DNA of 64,000 bases, from contig JAPXFQ010001297.1 of the NCBI GenBank assembly GCA_028564705.1, positions 496,001-560,000 on the forward strand, given 5' to 3'. The notes below the pieces were generated by a model. The model was not told the origin of the DNA. It saw nothing but the letters and a program-made list of their open reading frames with translations, and searched no databases. This document shows, one piece after another, positions 37,043 through 47,288 of this stretch (position 1 is the first letter of the stretch; each line of letters starts with the position of its first letter). The stretch is from Apricaphanius iberus. Taxonomy: Eukaryota; Chordata; Actinopteri; Cyprinodontiformes; Aphaniidae. The position numbers were made by a program, and so were the translations under genes.

Positions 37043-38376
37043 CACTGTGTTCCAAATTATTATGCAAATAATATTTTTATCAGATTTACCAAATTACCTA
37101 TATGAATTGCAGTCATTGTAATTTCCCAGTCATCAACTATTAGAGTACAATTGAAAGGTTTTTGAACAAACTGCCCAATGATAACAGTATATTTATTAAA
37201 AGTAAAACGCTCAAAATGCACTCAAATGTATGTTCCAAATTATTATGCACAATACAGTTTTCATTTTTATTAATGTGAACTGCCTCCCGCCATCATAGAC
37301 ACTCCTTTTGATGATGCTCCAGAGGTTCTCAATAGGGTTGAGGTCAGGGGAGAATGGGGGCCACACCATAAGTTTGTCCCCTTGTATTCCCATAGCAGCC
37401 AGAGATGCAGATGTGTTCTTTGCAGCATGAGACGGTGCATTATCATGCATGAAAATGATCTTGCTGCGGAATGCACGGTTCTTCTTTTTGAACCATGGCA
37501 GGAAGTGCACTTTGAGAAACTCCACATAGTTTACAGATGTCATTTTTACCCAGTCAGCGATCCTAAAGGGGCCGACAATCTCTCACCCCATGATTCCAGC
37601 CCAAAACATTACTCCACCTCCTCCTTGTTGGCGCCGTAGCCTTGTTTGCATGGGGTGGCCATCAACCAACCATCCACCACTCCATCCATCTGGACCATCA
37701 AGGGTTGCACGGCACTCATCGGTGAACAAAAGAGTTTTGAAGTCAGTCTTCATGTATTGTTTGGCCCACTGGAGCCGTTTTTGCTTGTTTGTAGTGGATA
37801 GGGGAGGTCGAAAGGATAGCTTACGCACAGCTGCAAACCTCTGGAGGACCCTGCATCTTTTTGTTCGGGGCACGTTGGAGGCACCAGCAGCTTCAAAAAC
37901 TTGTCTGCTGCTAAGACAAGGCATTTTTGCAGCTGCTCTTTTAACCCGATGTAATTGCCCTTTGGAAAGAGTCCTCGGTTTTCCCTTATCAGCACGCACA
38001 CGTGTGTGCTCTGAATCAGCTATATACTTCTTGATTGTGCGATGATCGCGATGAATTGTCTTGTCAATGTTGATTGTTGTCATGCCTTGACCTAAACACT
38101 CAACAATTTGTTGCTTCTCAGCGGCTGACAGGTCCCTTTTCTTTCCCATTTTGGTTGAAAATGTAGGCTGCTTAATAATTTGGGACAGCCCTCTTAAGTA
38201 GTTTTGCCTTTGATTGGACACATTTGCCAAAATAATTAGCACAGGTGTCTGCAATTGCTTTCAGTGATAGAAATAGCCCAGACACACATCACAATCCACA
38301 AGTTCAACTGACATACAAAAGGAATCTTACCTTATCACTCCTGAACACTTTTTGCATAATAATTTGGAACACAGTT
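37043..38376 (-). mobile_element. Tc1-like (DD37E) transposon, nearly intact
   Basis: 1334 bp bounded by CACTGTGTTCCAAATTATTA (left) and the inverse of AACTGTGTTCCAAATTATTA (right), each beside a TA (37041-37042, 38377-38378). A further direct copy of GTTCCAAATTATTATGCA lies at 37232-37249. The minus-strand frame from a MGKKRDLSAAEKQQI start (in 38254-37583) carries the helix-turn-helix part and the first catalytic block (FTDECRATLDGPDGW). It stops at one TGA (37585-37583) and continues in the same frame through FMHDNAPSH to PDLNPIENLW. The interval between the second Asp and the Glu is 37 residues, the DD37E spacing reported for the TRT branch of Tc1-like elements. After RQFT the sequence jumps to terminal text, so the C-terminus is deleted. 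Confidence 0.9.
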
Positions 38377-38880
38377 TAGTGTGGAAAGGCCTTGTAGCAT
38401 TATGTTGAATAATTGTCCATTTAATTTATAACCATTAATTGCACCATAGTAATATTTTATTAGAGACAATGTAACTAGTTTCTGAAGACAGAGAAAGAGC
38501 TGCAGTTACTAATCTGTACATGTTTTCCCTAAATTTTGTTAAAGACATGCATAAATACATAAATATTCCAGTTATGAACCCAGTTGGGTACTTCAGTCAT
38601 GATATTTATCGCTTTTATATCTTCTAAGTCCAACTGATTGTATTGATTACGGTTCATTTGAAATGGGAATGCTCAGTATGATCTGATGGTAGGTTGAAAT
38701 GTGCATTTAATAACACTAATTATTATTATTAGCTGGACGATAATGTAATATCCCACTTCAAATTCTGAAAGTTTTATAATGAAATTCAAAACGTTCTGCA
38801 ACATTTTTTGACATATTGCAAGTTTGTGTGGTTACATTGTTGCCAACTACTTAGTTCCAAAGTCTGGCTCTCCATAGACC
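38377..38880. other. Spacer before the odorant-receptor cluster
   Basis: AT-rich, no gene recognised. Confidence 0.4.
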
Positions 38881-38884
38881 AAAT

Positions 38885-39134
38885 TTGTGAAATAAATTAG
38901 GTATTTCAGAATGACTTTAAAAGTTTAAGTTAATCTCATGTGATAGGCTGGAACATATATTTTCTCTTGTACACAAGGAACATTTTCATCTGTCTGCCTG
39001 CGGCTTTTGAGGTAAGCCCCTTACAGTGCTGCGGCTAAACAACTCAGATAGAACATTAGGTGAGCACATTTACTTAATGTTAGTACATGTATGATGTAAG
39101 TATTTCTAATGAATGTACACTTTCTGTTTTTCAG
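38885..39134 (+). promoter_or_regulatory. Upstream region and 5'UTR intron of the first odorant receptor
   Basis: The block AATAAATTAGGTATTTC (38891-38907) recurs about 300 bases ahead of the second receptor. It contains a homeodomain-like TAAATTAGG, and homeodomain sites are usual in vertebrate OR promoters. A donor (GAACATTAG|GTGAGC, GT at 39060-39061) pairs with an acceptor (TGTTTTTCAG, AG at 39133-39134) to give a likely 75-base 5'UTR intron. The second receptor has the same arrangement. Confidence 0.5.
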
Positions 39135-39185
39135 ACTTACCAGCTTTTCAACAGAAAGCCATCTTTTAAAACAAGCAGATGAGCT

Positions 39186-40154
39186 ATGTCTTCCTTTAGG
39201 ACTGTTTTAAACAGTTCTGTCATTATTCACCCACCAGGCTTCTACATCTTTGGATTTGAGTCATTTCCCTACATATCTGTGTACTTTATCTTCCTAGCAT
39301 TTGTCTATCTGTTTTCAGTGGTGTTTAACTGTTTGCTGATTTATACAATTGCTGTAAATCACAGTTTGCACACTCCAAAATTTTTGGCAGTCACCAACCT
39401 GGCAGTGATAGATTTAGTGCTTAACACCTGCACCATTCCTGGCATGATAAAGATTTTTCTCATTAAGGATACTTTTATTCCATACGATTTGTGTCTTTTG
39501 CAAATGTTTGTTTATTATGCATTTGTAGTATTGGAGTCATATGCACTCACTATTCTGGCTTATGACAGGTTGATCGCTATATGCTTCCCTTTTAGGCAGA
39601 ACTCAGTAAACACGGTGCACAGCATGTGGTGGATTATCAGCATTACCTGGTGTTTAGCTGTGGGGGTGTCAGGATTTTCAAAAATTATAATGACACGACT
39701 GTCTTTTTGCAACTCTGTTAGAGTGTTCAGTTATTTCTGTGACTATGCACCTGTGTTTAGACTTGCATGTAATGGATACTCATTACAGTGGTCCACAGCT
39801 TCCTTTGCCTCTGTTTTAATCCTTGCAGTACCTTTTGTTTTCATATTCCTTACTTATTTAAGCATCCTGGTGACTGTTTTCAAGGTGAAATCTGTGGACC
39901 ATCGAGTAAAAGCTTTGGCCACATGTGTTGAACATTTAATTGTTGTTGCTATATTCTATATTCCTCTTCTAGTTATTTTCACCATGGGGTTTTATGTAAG
40001 TGTAGTTGAACCAGATAAGAGAGTTCTGAGTCTCTCGCTGGCATCTTGCATGCCACCTTGCATTAATCCTATTGTTTATTCTCTAAAAACTAATCAGATC
40101 AAAATCAGAACAGTGGCTATGTTTAAAAGAAACCATGTTAATACAAAAATATAA
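39186..40154 (+). CDS. Odorant receptor (teleost OR, subfamily A, copy 1)
   Basis: An intact 322-residue seven-transmembrane GPCR in one coding exon, acting in olfactory neuron cilia by coupling to G-olf. Seen: N-glycosylation site NSS at 9; LHTPKF after TM1; conserved Cys103 for the disulphide with extracellular loop 2, whose cysteines are 165, 175 and 185; LAYDRLIAICFP at the end of TM3 (Asp127-Arg128, the DRY equivalent); KALATCVEH at the TM6 start; and PPCINPIVYSLK in TM7. All are hallmarks of the OR family. The start ATG aligns with the paralogue at 44200. The ligand cannot be inferred. The assignment to a particular teleost OR group is left open. Confidence 0.95.
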   Translation: MSSFRTVLNSSVIIHPPGFYIFGFESFPYISVYFIFLAFVYLFSVVFNCLLIYTIAVNHSLHTPKFLAVTNLAVIDLVLNTCTIPGMIKIFLIKDTFIPYDLCLLQMFVYYAFVVLESYALTILAYDRLIAICFPFRQNSVNTVHSMWWIISITWCLAVGVSGFSKIIMTRLSFCNSVRVFSYFCDYAPVFRLACNGYSLQWSTASFASVLILAVPFVFIFLTYLSILVTVFKVKSVDHRVKALATCVEHLIVVAIFYIPLLVIFTMGFYVSVVEPDKRVLSLSLASCMPPCINPIVYSLKTNQIKIRTVAMFKRNHVNTKI

Positions 40155-42175
40155 GCACAATCCATGACAATTCTGGAATCCAGAAGTAATATAGTAACCT
40201 AGAACAAAATGCCAAAAATAGATTGTGTTGTCAGAAACCTCTGGGATCATGTGGTTCTCCCAAAACTGCCCCTTGTTTTGTTGAAGCAGACACAGCATCT
40301 GTGCCTATAAGTAACTGAGTAAAACATAAAGGAAGACATTTTTAAATGCTTATGTGTGATGTTTTTTAATTGTGAATAACTAAAACACATCCTGTCTATG
40401 CTTTTTTTCTGTTAGATGGCTTGGACTTTATTTTACATTGGGTTTTCTGTGATTTACTGGATTCAATACAATGTTTGTTCTGCTGATGAAACGCTGTATT
40501 TAAAATTTCAAAGCAGTTTTTATACTTGATTCTTATCCAGGGATGCATTTAACTGTACTCTGTTAAGATGCCCAACACTTAACAGTCTTATATAATACTC
40601 TGATGATTTTTTGTTGTAATCTACCTTGTGAACAGAACGTTAAAACGAAGGAACGCCCACTATGGTTTTCTTGTGTTGTTTTTTAAAATTAATTTTTGAT
40701 CTTTAAATGTGATTAGATTAGATATGTAAATGTTGGCTGGAACAGTGACATGAAAATGAAGCAATCTTAATACAACAATGATAAGTGGACTTTTTTTGTG
40801 CAAACAATACAACTTCACCCCATTCTTGCTTTCTCTTAATTACTTTTTTATTTTCCCTTTAATAATGTGCACATAGAAGCTTCTTACAATTTAAAAAATG
40901 ATTTTTTTCTAAATGTACATGTTTATGGTGGTTTATCTGTATGAATTATATGTATGAATTGTATGTATGTTTAAATGTTTTAGTCTAACATTGTACATTA
41001 GCTTAAAACATTCATTGAAGAAATTTACGAGCATCAAATAGTAGCTAATAAATTGCTTAAGAACATTGTTTTGTATTGTAGAAGTATCAAAGGGGGACAT
41101 ATGCAACATTTGTGGTAGGTAATATTGTATTTAGGTCTTCCTGTATTATTTAATTTCCCTTTAGACATGTTTGTTCCACTTTACATTAATTATGCTAAAG
41201 CAGGAAGTCTGTAGAATGACAAAATACTGCCCTTTAGTGGTTAAATGTGGGAAGTACAAGCTTTATATTGGAACCATGTTTATTAAGTAAAACGTTACAA
41301 GCAACTTGCAGTGTCACTGCAAGATTAAAAACATTAACAATTAAAACATATATCTTCCAACCAAGTAAACATTTTGAAGAAAATGACTGAATAAATTGCT
41401 TTCTTTAATATAGAAAGTGCTCTTATATGTGTTCCTTTGTTCTTTCTGTGTCTCTGCTCCGTCTTCTTAAACCTCCAGATGGTTGTTGGAGATGACCGCT
41501 CATACTTAGTTTCTCCACTGTTGCTACATGCTTGCTCAGTATGAGGGATTGCTGTGGTTGGAGTCAGTGTTAATGGGCAAAAGCTAACCTCAATGACTTG
41601 ATGCAATCTGCTGGGATTTCTTAAATAGAAAACTTTTTAACTGATTGGAATGATTGTATCATTGTACTGAAATGACTTTTCTTGCGAAGTACATTTGAGA
41701 CATCTATTCTGAACTGGTGCTAAACAAATAAACTGAAATGAATTGATTGAAACTTTTCTGTTCTTGAAATTTGGCCAAAGTAGGAGGCATCTGCTTGCTG
41801 TTTTAACTTAGGAAAGTAATATCATTATGATAGTGACATAGCTGGCAAAATAAATCATACACATTGGATAAAGAATAGCTTACAAGTTTATTTTTACAAT
41901 TTTATTTGTTAAAGACAGGAAGTAAAATTGGTGGAAATGTAATGATAGCAGTCCTCCTCTCAGAGGTAGCTCAACTGCAAACATCTGGTATATGACCTTA
42001 ACTCATGAAGACTCTCCACTCACCACTAAAATTAGTTGCATGGGACATCAAACTGATGAAGCTTCAGCAACACTTAGCAATCTTGTAGGACACCAGAATC
42101 AGCAAAAAATTTCAACAAGCTGAGAAACCTCTGATGAGCGAGACGTATTAGGTGATCGAGTTTCTTAGCCAACTG

Positions 42176-42205
42176 GACAGTCCTATATTTAAGTATAGGA
42201 CTGTC
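42176..42205. repeat. 12-bp perfect inverted repeat
   Basis: GACAGTCCTATA and TATAGGACTGTC flank a 6-base TTTAAG loop. No transposon or gene explains it. Confidence 0.85.
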
Positions 42206-42254
42206 TGACCTAAGTTCAACCTCATAATCAGGAAAAAAATAAATGTTTCCATGA

Positions 42255-42400
42255 CCTAGTCATAGTAATAGCCAACCATTCAGCCAAAGGGATATCTCTG
42301 TGGCCAAGCAGCCAGGGTGCATCATCAATCGGAGCCATAGTGACAGAAACCTCACACATGGAACGCTACACCAGCTCTTTACCTCCACATAAAACTTCAG
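42255..42400 (-). mobile_element. Possible tRNA-like SINE fragment
   Basis: Shares ordered text with 48310-48410: a CAGTCAGCCAAAGGGATAT-type block and then ATAGTGACAG...CACAC. On the minus strand the block reads like the 5' half of a tRNA. Only the two copies in this window support it. Confidence 0.35.
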
Positions 42401-43009
42401 TATGAAATAATCTGAGAATTAATGCTTTTTTATGTAGTGGTTGTGACACACCTTACACTTTACAGGAAATTCAAAGGTGTATAAGTTTTCCTAACAAGTC
42501 TTCAGAGCATATTATTTGACCTTGCAGTGGAAAGTGCTGCATTGTTTTAAAAAAAAAGGTGAATGATTTTCGCTAAACTGGTAAAGTAGTCATTATCTGT
42601 AATAGAAATAGTGCAGAATCAATATGGGCGAAAAAGTGACTTAGTGAGAAAGAATACATATTTTTAAAAAAAACACAGATTAGAGTTTTTAAGTGCTCAC
42701 AAATACAAATAACTTAGTTTCTAAATAAATCTGATATGCTCCTTAAAATTAATTATATTTATTGATTGATTATATTATCCCATCTGTGAAGTAATGGTGT
42801 AGAATGTCATTTGTGGCTGTGTTGTTTAAAAAAATAGATGGAATCATGAGGAAAAAAACTCATACTGGAGCATTAAAAGATAACAGACTCACTGGAATTT
42901 AAAGTTTTGACATAAACGTATATTCAAAATAAAACACAATCTGAACCATACCACCAAATTAATTAAGTTGGTTTAAAACAACAAATTATTTACTCTGGAG
43001 TTGTTTGTG

Positions 43010-43250
43010 GTCAGATCTAGAAAGGTGTATGCAAGCAAAGTGGCAAACAAATCTGACTCAATTACGACAGCTCTGTCAGGAAGAATGGGCCAAAATTATA
43101 GGAAACTATTCTAAAAAGCTTGTGAAAGGATATTCAACATGTTTCACCTGTGTTATAAAGTTTAAAGTCTGTTTTACCAAATAAAAAGGACATTTATGTA
43201 TACCTATAATTTTGAAGAGGGTAAAGAAATTCCCTGAAAGTCATTTTTCG
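43010..43250 (+). mobile_element. Tc1/mariner 3'-end fragment
   Basis: The plus strand encodes LTQLRQLCQEEWAKI, the C-terminal QEEWAKI motif of Tc1 transposases. It is followed by AAGCTTGTGAAAGGATATTC and AAGTCTGTTTTACCAAATAA, typical of the Tc1 3' end. The 5' half of the element is absent. Confidence 0.7.
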
Positions 43251-43880
43251 GACATTTAGCAGGTAGAAATAATTTTGGCAACACTAACTTACCTAAAACA
43301 GAAAAAAAAAAGATTAAATGTCAGAAACGGAGGGAGAATAAACCTGCATCCTTATTAAAGGAGTTCTTAAATATCTGATTTTAAGGGTTAAAACTACTTT
43401 TTAGAACATGGATCTAATGCTTAGAAATGAGAATACTCATAAGACTTTTACAACGCCAAGAGCTGTTCACTGTAGTAATAATTTCATAAAATAAACATCT
43501 GACTTTTGAGGATAGTACGATTTGTCAAAGTGAAGATTGACTATCAAATGGATCTGCACAATGACATTATTTGAAAAATCAGCTGATGAAGACATGACAT
43601 AAAGTTAAAAGAATAATGCATTATGTACATTTATAACCACAAATGTCCACTAGTGAGAACAAAAATCCATTAATTACAAGCCAAGTCCATTTCCCATCTC
43701 TGTAACTTTATCTTTGTAACATGTTAGAACTTTTTAGTAGATTGAACAGCTTATTATTTAACAATGGGTTGTTAGTTACCCAGGTTACCCGATGAACATT
43801 TAGATAATTAGGGCTTTGTTACATGCACAACAGATGTTAACTAGAATAAATACGATCTTGCTCTCTCAATGGATCAAATT
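43251..43880. other. Spacer
   Basis: No gene recognised between the Tc1 remnant and the receptor promoter region. Confidence 0.4.
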
Positions 43881-43885
43881 AGTAG

Positions 43886-44151
43886 AATAAATTAGGTATT
43901 TCTCAGTTCCTTTTTAAGTATGTATTGTAAATAGAATCTCATGAGAAATGCTATGTTGTTTGTTGTTACATTACACAGGTCATATTTAGATAAATGTTTG
44001 GCTGATTTTGATAGTCAAAAAGAAAGTAACAGCTAAAGGAGAAGGAACATCAGGTAAGCCCCTTTATGATCATATCCACATCTTATCCATTCTAATCTCG
44101 CAATAAATATATACTTGAATTTCATACAAGACATTTGTTTTCTGTTTTCAG
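43886..44151 (+). promoter_or_regulatory. Upstream region and 5'UTR intron of the second odorant receptor
   Basis: AATAAATTAGGTATTTC (43886-43902) is identical to the block ahead of the first receptor. A donor (GAACATCAG|GTAAGC, GT at 44054-44055) and an acceptor (TGTTTTCAG, AG at 44150-44151) define a likely 98-base 5'UTR intron. The preceding exon end (GAACATYAG) is shared by both genes. Confidence 0.5.
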
Positions 44152-44199
44152 ATAAAAGACTGAAACTTGATCGAACAGCAAAGGCTGTGGTTATCGGTG

Positions 44200-45168
44200 A
44201 TGACTTCCTTGAGGACTATTTTAAACAGTTCTGTCATTATTCACCCACCAGGCTTCTACATCATTGGATTTGAGTCATTTCCCTTCATATCTGTGTACTT
44301 CATTTTTCTAGCATTTGTTTATGCGTTTTCTGTTCTGTTTAATAGTCTGCTCATCTATATAATTACTATGAATCACAGTTTGCACACTCCAAAATTTTTG
44401 GCTATCACTAACCTGGCAGTGATAGATTTAGTGCTTAATACCTGCACCATTCCGAGCATGATAAATATTTTTCTTATCAAGGATAATTTTATTCCATTTA
44501 ACCTGTGTTTAGTACAGATGTTTGTATATTATACTTTTGCAATACTGGAGTCATGTGCTCTCACTATACTGGCCTATGACAGGTTGATTGCTATATGTTT
44601 CCCTCTAAGACAAAACTCAATCAACACAGTACACAACATGTGTTGGATTATCAGCATTACCTGGTGTTTCACACTGGGAGTGATGGCATTTACAACAAGC
44701 CTGATGACACGACTGTCTTTTTGCAACTCTGTCAAAGTGTTCAGTTATTTTTGTGACTATGCACCTGTGTTCCGACTTGCCTGTAATGATTACTCATTGC
44801 AGTGGTCTATAGCTTCATGGCTCTCTGTTTTGAACCTGGGAGGACCTTTTAGTTTTATCCTGCTCTCTTACATGTGCATCCTGGTGACTGTGTTCAAGAT
44901 GAAATCTGTGAACCGTCAAGTAAAAGCTTTGGCCACATGTGTAGAACATATAATTGTTGTTGCTATATTCTATATTCCTCTTCTAGTTATTTTCAGTATT
45001 GGGTTTTATGCAGGGGTAGTTGAACCAGATAAGAGAGTTTTGAGTCTCTCGCTGGCATCTTGCATGCCTCCTTGCATTAATCCTATTGTTTATTCTCTGA
45101 AAACCAAAGATATCAAAATCAGAGCACTGGCTTTATTTGGGAAAAGAAAAGTTAATACAAAAATATAA
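44200..45168 (+). CDS. Odorant receptor (teleost OR, subfamily A, copy 2)
   Basis: An intact 322-residue paralogue of the receptor at 39186, equal in length and alignable without gaps. It keeps the NSS glycosylation site at 9, LHTPKF, Cys103, LAYDRLIAICFP, the three loop-2 cysteines (165, 175, 185), KALATCVEH and PPCINPIVYSLK. Differences cluster in TM3-TM5 (for example GVMAFTTSLMTRLS against GVSGFSKIIMTRLS), the region that usually forms the odorant pocket, so ligand preference may differ. I chose the ATG at 44200 because it aligns with the paralogue's start; the longer upstream frame begins with TTG. Tandem duplication is the simplest origin. Confidence 0.95.
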   Translation: MTSLRTILNSSVIIHPPGFYIIGFESFPFISVYFIFLAFVYAFSVLFNSLLIYIITMNHSLHTPKFLAITNLAVIDLVLNTCTIPSMINIFLIKDNFIPFNLCLVQMFVYYTFAILESCALTILAYDRLIAICFPLRQNSINTVHNMCWIISITWCFTLGVMAFTTSLMTRLSFCNSVKVFSYFCDYAPVFRLACNDYSLQWSIASWLSVLNLGGPFSFILLSYMCILVTVFKMKSVNRQVKALATCVEHIIVVAIFYIPLLVIFSIGFYAGVVEPDKRVLSLSLASCMPPCINPIVYSLKTKDIKIRALALFGKRKVNTKI

Positions 45169-47280
45169 TTAAAATCCAAACCAATCTTTATCACATTGGA
45201 ATTGAGTAATAACTCAAAACTGAGGTTAAAAAAAACTATAACCCTAAAGTTATGATACAATTAATCACTGGCAAAATAAAAATATATCTCTGTCTTTTTT
45301 GGGACACCTTGTTGTTTAAATATTAACACTTCTTTGGAACAGTGTGTCTTGTGAACAAGAACCTGAACTATAGTTAAATTCTGCAACTTTCACAAAATTA
45401 GGATAGATTAAAGGCTCTATATACAGACTCCAATCTCCATTTTCCTAATGTTTTATGAATAACACATGCTTGACATTTTCAGTCAAGCTGATGTACAGCC
45501 AATTAGAACCAATAAATGTCATAAACTCCTGTCCATCTCTCAAAATATCATTACAGAAAAACACACTGTTGTTTTAATCATATAAAAAAACCATGACAGA
45601 TAAGAACTACTCCTTTAAAGATCTTTTTGAAGAAAAATTCCCCCTAATATTTTTTTATTACTTTAAAATGTGATTTAGAATTAGCTATAACAGATTTAAT
45701 TGGTTTAGGTTGAAATGTTGTTTGGATGAGTTCAATGACATTAAATATTGCCATACTTACAAAAATGCTAAACTTCCTGTTGCATGTATTCTTTGCTAAC
45801 TAATATAAATGGCCTACTATAAAAGTTGGCTTCAAACGTTGTATATAGTGATAAAAATCACTTGGTTATGCATTTATTTTGTCTGAATTTGTATTTTTTT
45901 ATTTTATTTATTGGTTTGTATTCATTTAACGTTTTTTAAAATACCAGAATAAACACATTACTTTATATGCTTGGCCTTGCTGACTGACTACAAATAAAAG
46001 CAGAATAGTACCTCAGTATTTCAGCTGTTTTTTACTGAATGTCCCTTTACTCTTCCTTGTGTAATTTTATGGATAGTTACTTTTTACTTCTGCTAGAGTA
46101 AAATTATATTAAAACTTGTGATCTCACTTGATATCAAACTTTGGCTTAACCACCCACCTCTTTCATTTTATATATTTTTAGATTTTTAAAAAACATACAT
46201 AAAATAGTAAGCCTAGCAGTAGATCTCAGTACCATTTTTTTTTCTGCAGGTGAAAATCTTTCACATTTATTTATTTATTTTCTATAAGATGCAAACGTTT
46301 ATCACTGATGTTATTACTTACTTTTCGACAGAAAAAAATGCAGCGGCATAAATGAAATCAAAATTCATGAAACCAGAAGTAGAATAATTTACTTTCACAG
46401 TAAGGTTTTAATTTAATTTAATTTTAATCAATATGAAAGAATTTTAAGGCACTAAATAACGATTAACGGCTTTAATTTTACATTTGCAAATATAATTACA
46501 AACTGTAGAACTAGTCTTGAACACTAGATGTCCTCAGTTACCTGATTTTGTTCTCCTGTATTTGGACAGCGTGCTTCCTGCCAATATACCAGCTGTGTCC
46601 AAATTCAGGGGGCTGCATCCTTGAAATGATGCTGTTTCGCTAAGTCCTACACAGGTCACCAATTGTGACAGCAGATGCTACTATCATATTATGTGACCCC
46701 CTCTATCACTAATCAAAGAAAAGTGTTAGAGGGTGAAAACTTTTTTAAACAGCCTATATGTGATGGGATAAGTTATAAAATTCACACTTTTTAAGTGTAA
46801 AGGTGAGAGAGAGACAGTCGCTCAGAGTTCACTAATTCTAGCAGCTCACAGGTCAAAATCATATTATGTGACCCTTTTATAGCCTTTGCAAAACAATATT
46901 CACCTCATATCAGATTTAATAATGGCTTCAATGTGTATTACAAAGTGGCTCTATATTTGTTCATTAGGCTACACATCAACTTTAATGGCAATGTTGTTCT
47001 GTCAATATCAAGATTTTTTGTTTGTGCGCATGTGTGTGTGTGGAAGTGTTGGTGGAGCATTATTTTGTCATGGCATTAGAACTGCGTCTTCGCAATATTG
47101 AATTATGGTGCCTATCTCCAGTAGCATTAACCACTCTAGTTTTAAGGGCTACAGGCAGATAGATGACAATATGGATACTAGGTCTACCCCTTTGCTTTGA
47201 GTAAAGGAGCTTTGATATATAAAATGATAGAACTGTCTCACACACACCAAGCAGCAGGTACAGACTACCTTTACAATGGA
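45169..47280. other. Inter-receptor DNA
   Basis: No gene supported. 46595-46630 (GTGTCCAAATTCAGGGGGCT, GCATCCTTGAAA) resembles one end of a common fish MITE, without a partner. The ORF at 46886-47101 has no domain. Confidence 0.4.
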
Positions 47281-47288
47281 GCTTGACC

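Larger units (their letters stand above)
40155..43000. other. Inter-receptor DNA
   Basis: No gene supported. A 12-bp perfect hairpin (42176-42187 with 42194-42205) and a SINE-like segment (about 42220-42400) are listed separately. The minus-strand ORF at 41334-41606 has no domain. Confidence 0.45.

Noticed and set aside
37590..38045. 151-codon plus-strand ORF
   Set aside because: Antisense shadow of the DD37E transposase frame.
44167..45168. Longer 333-residue version of the second subfamily A receptor
   Set aside because: It starts at TTG. The ATG at 44200 aligns with the first copy.
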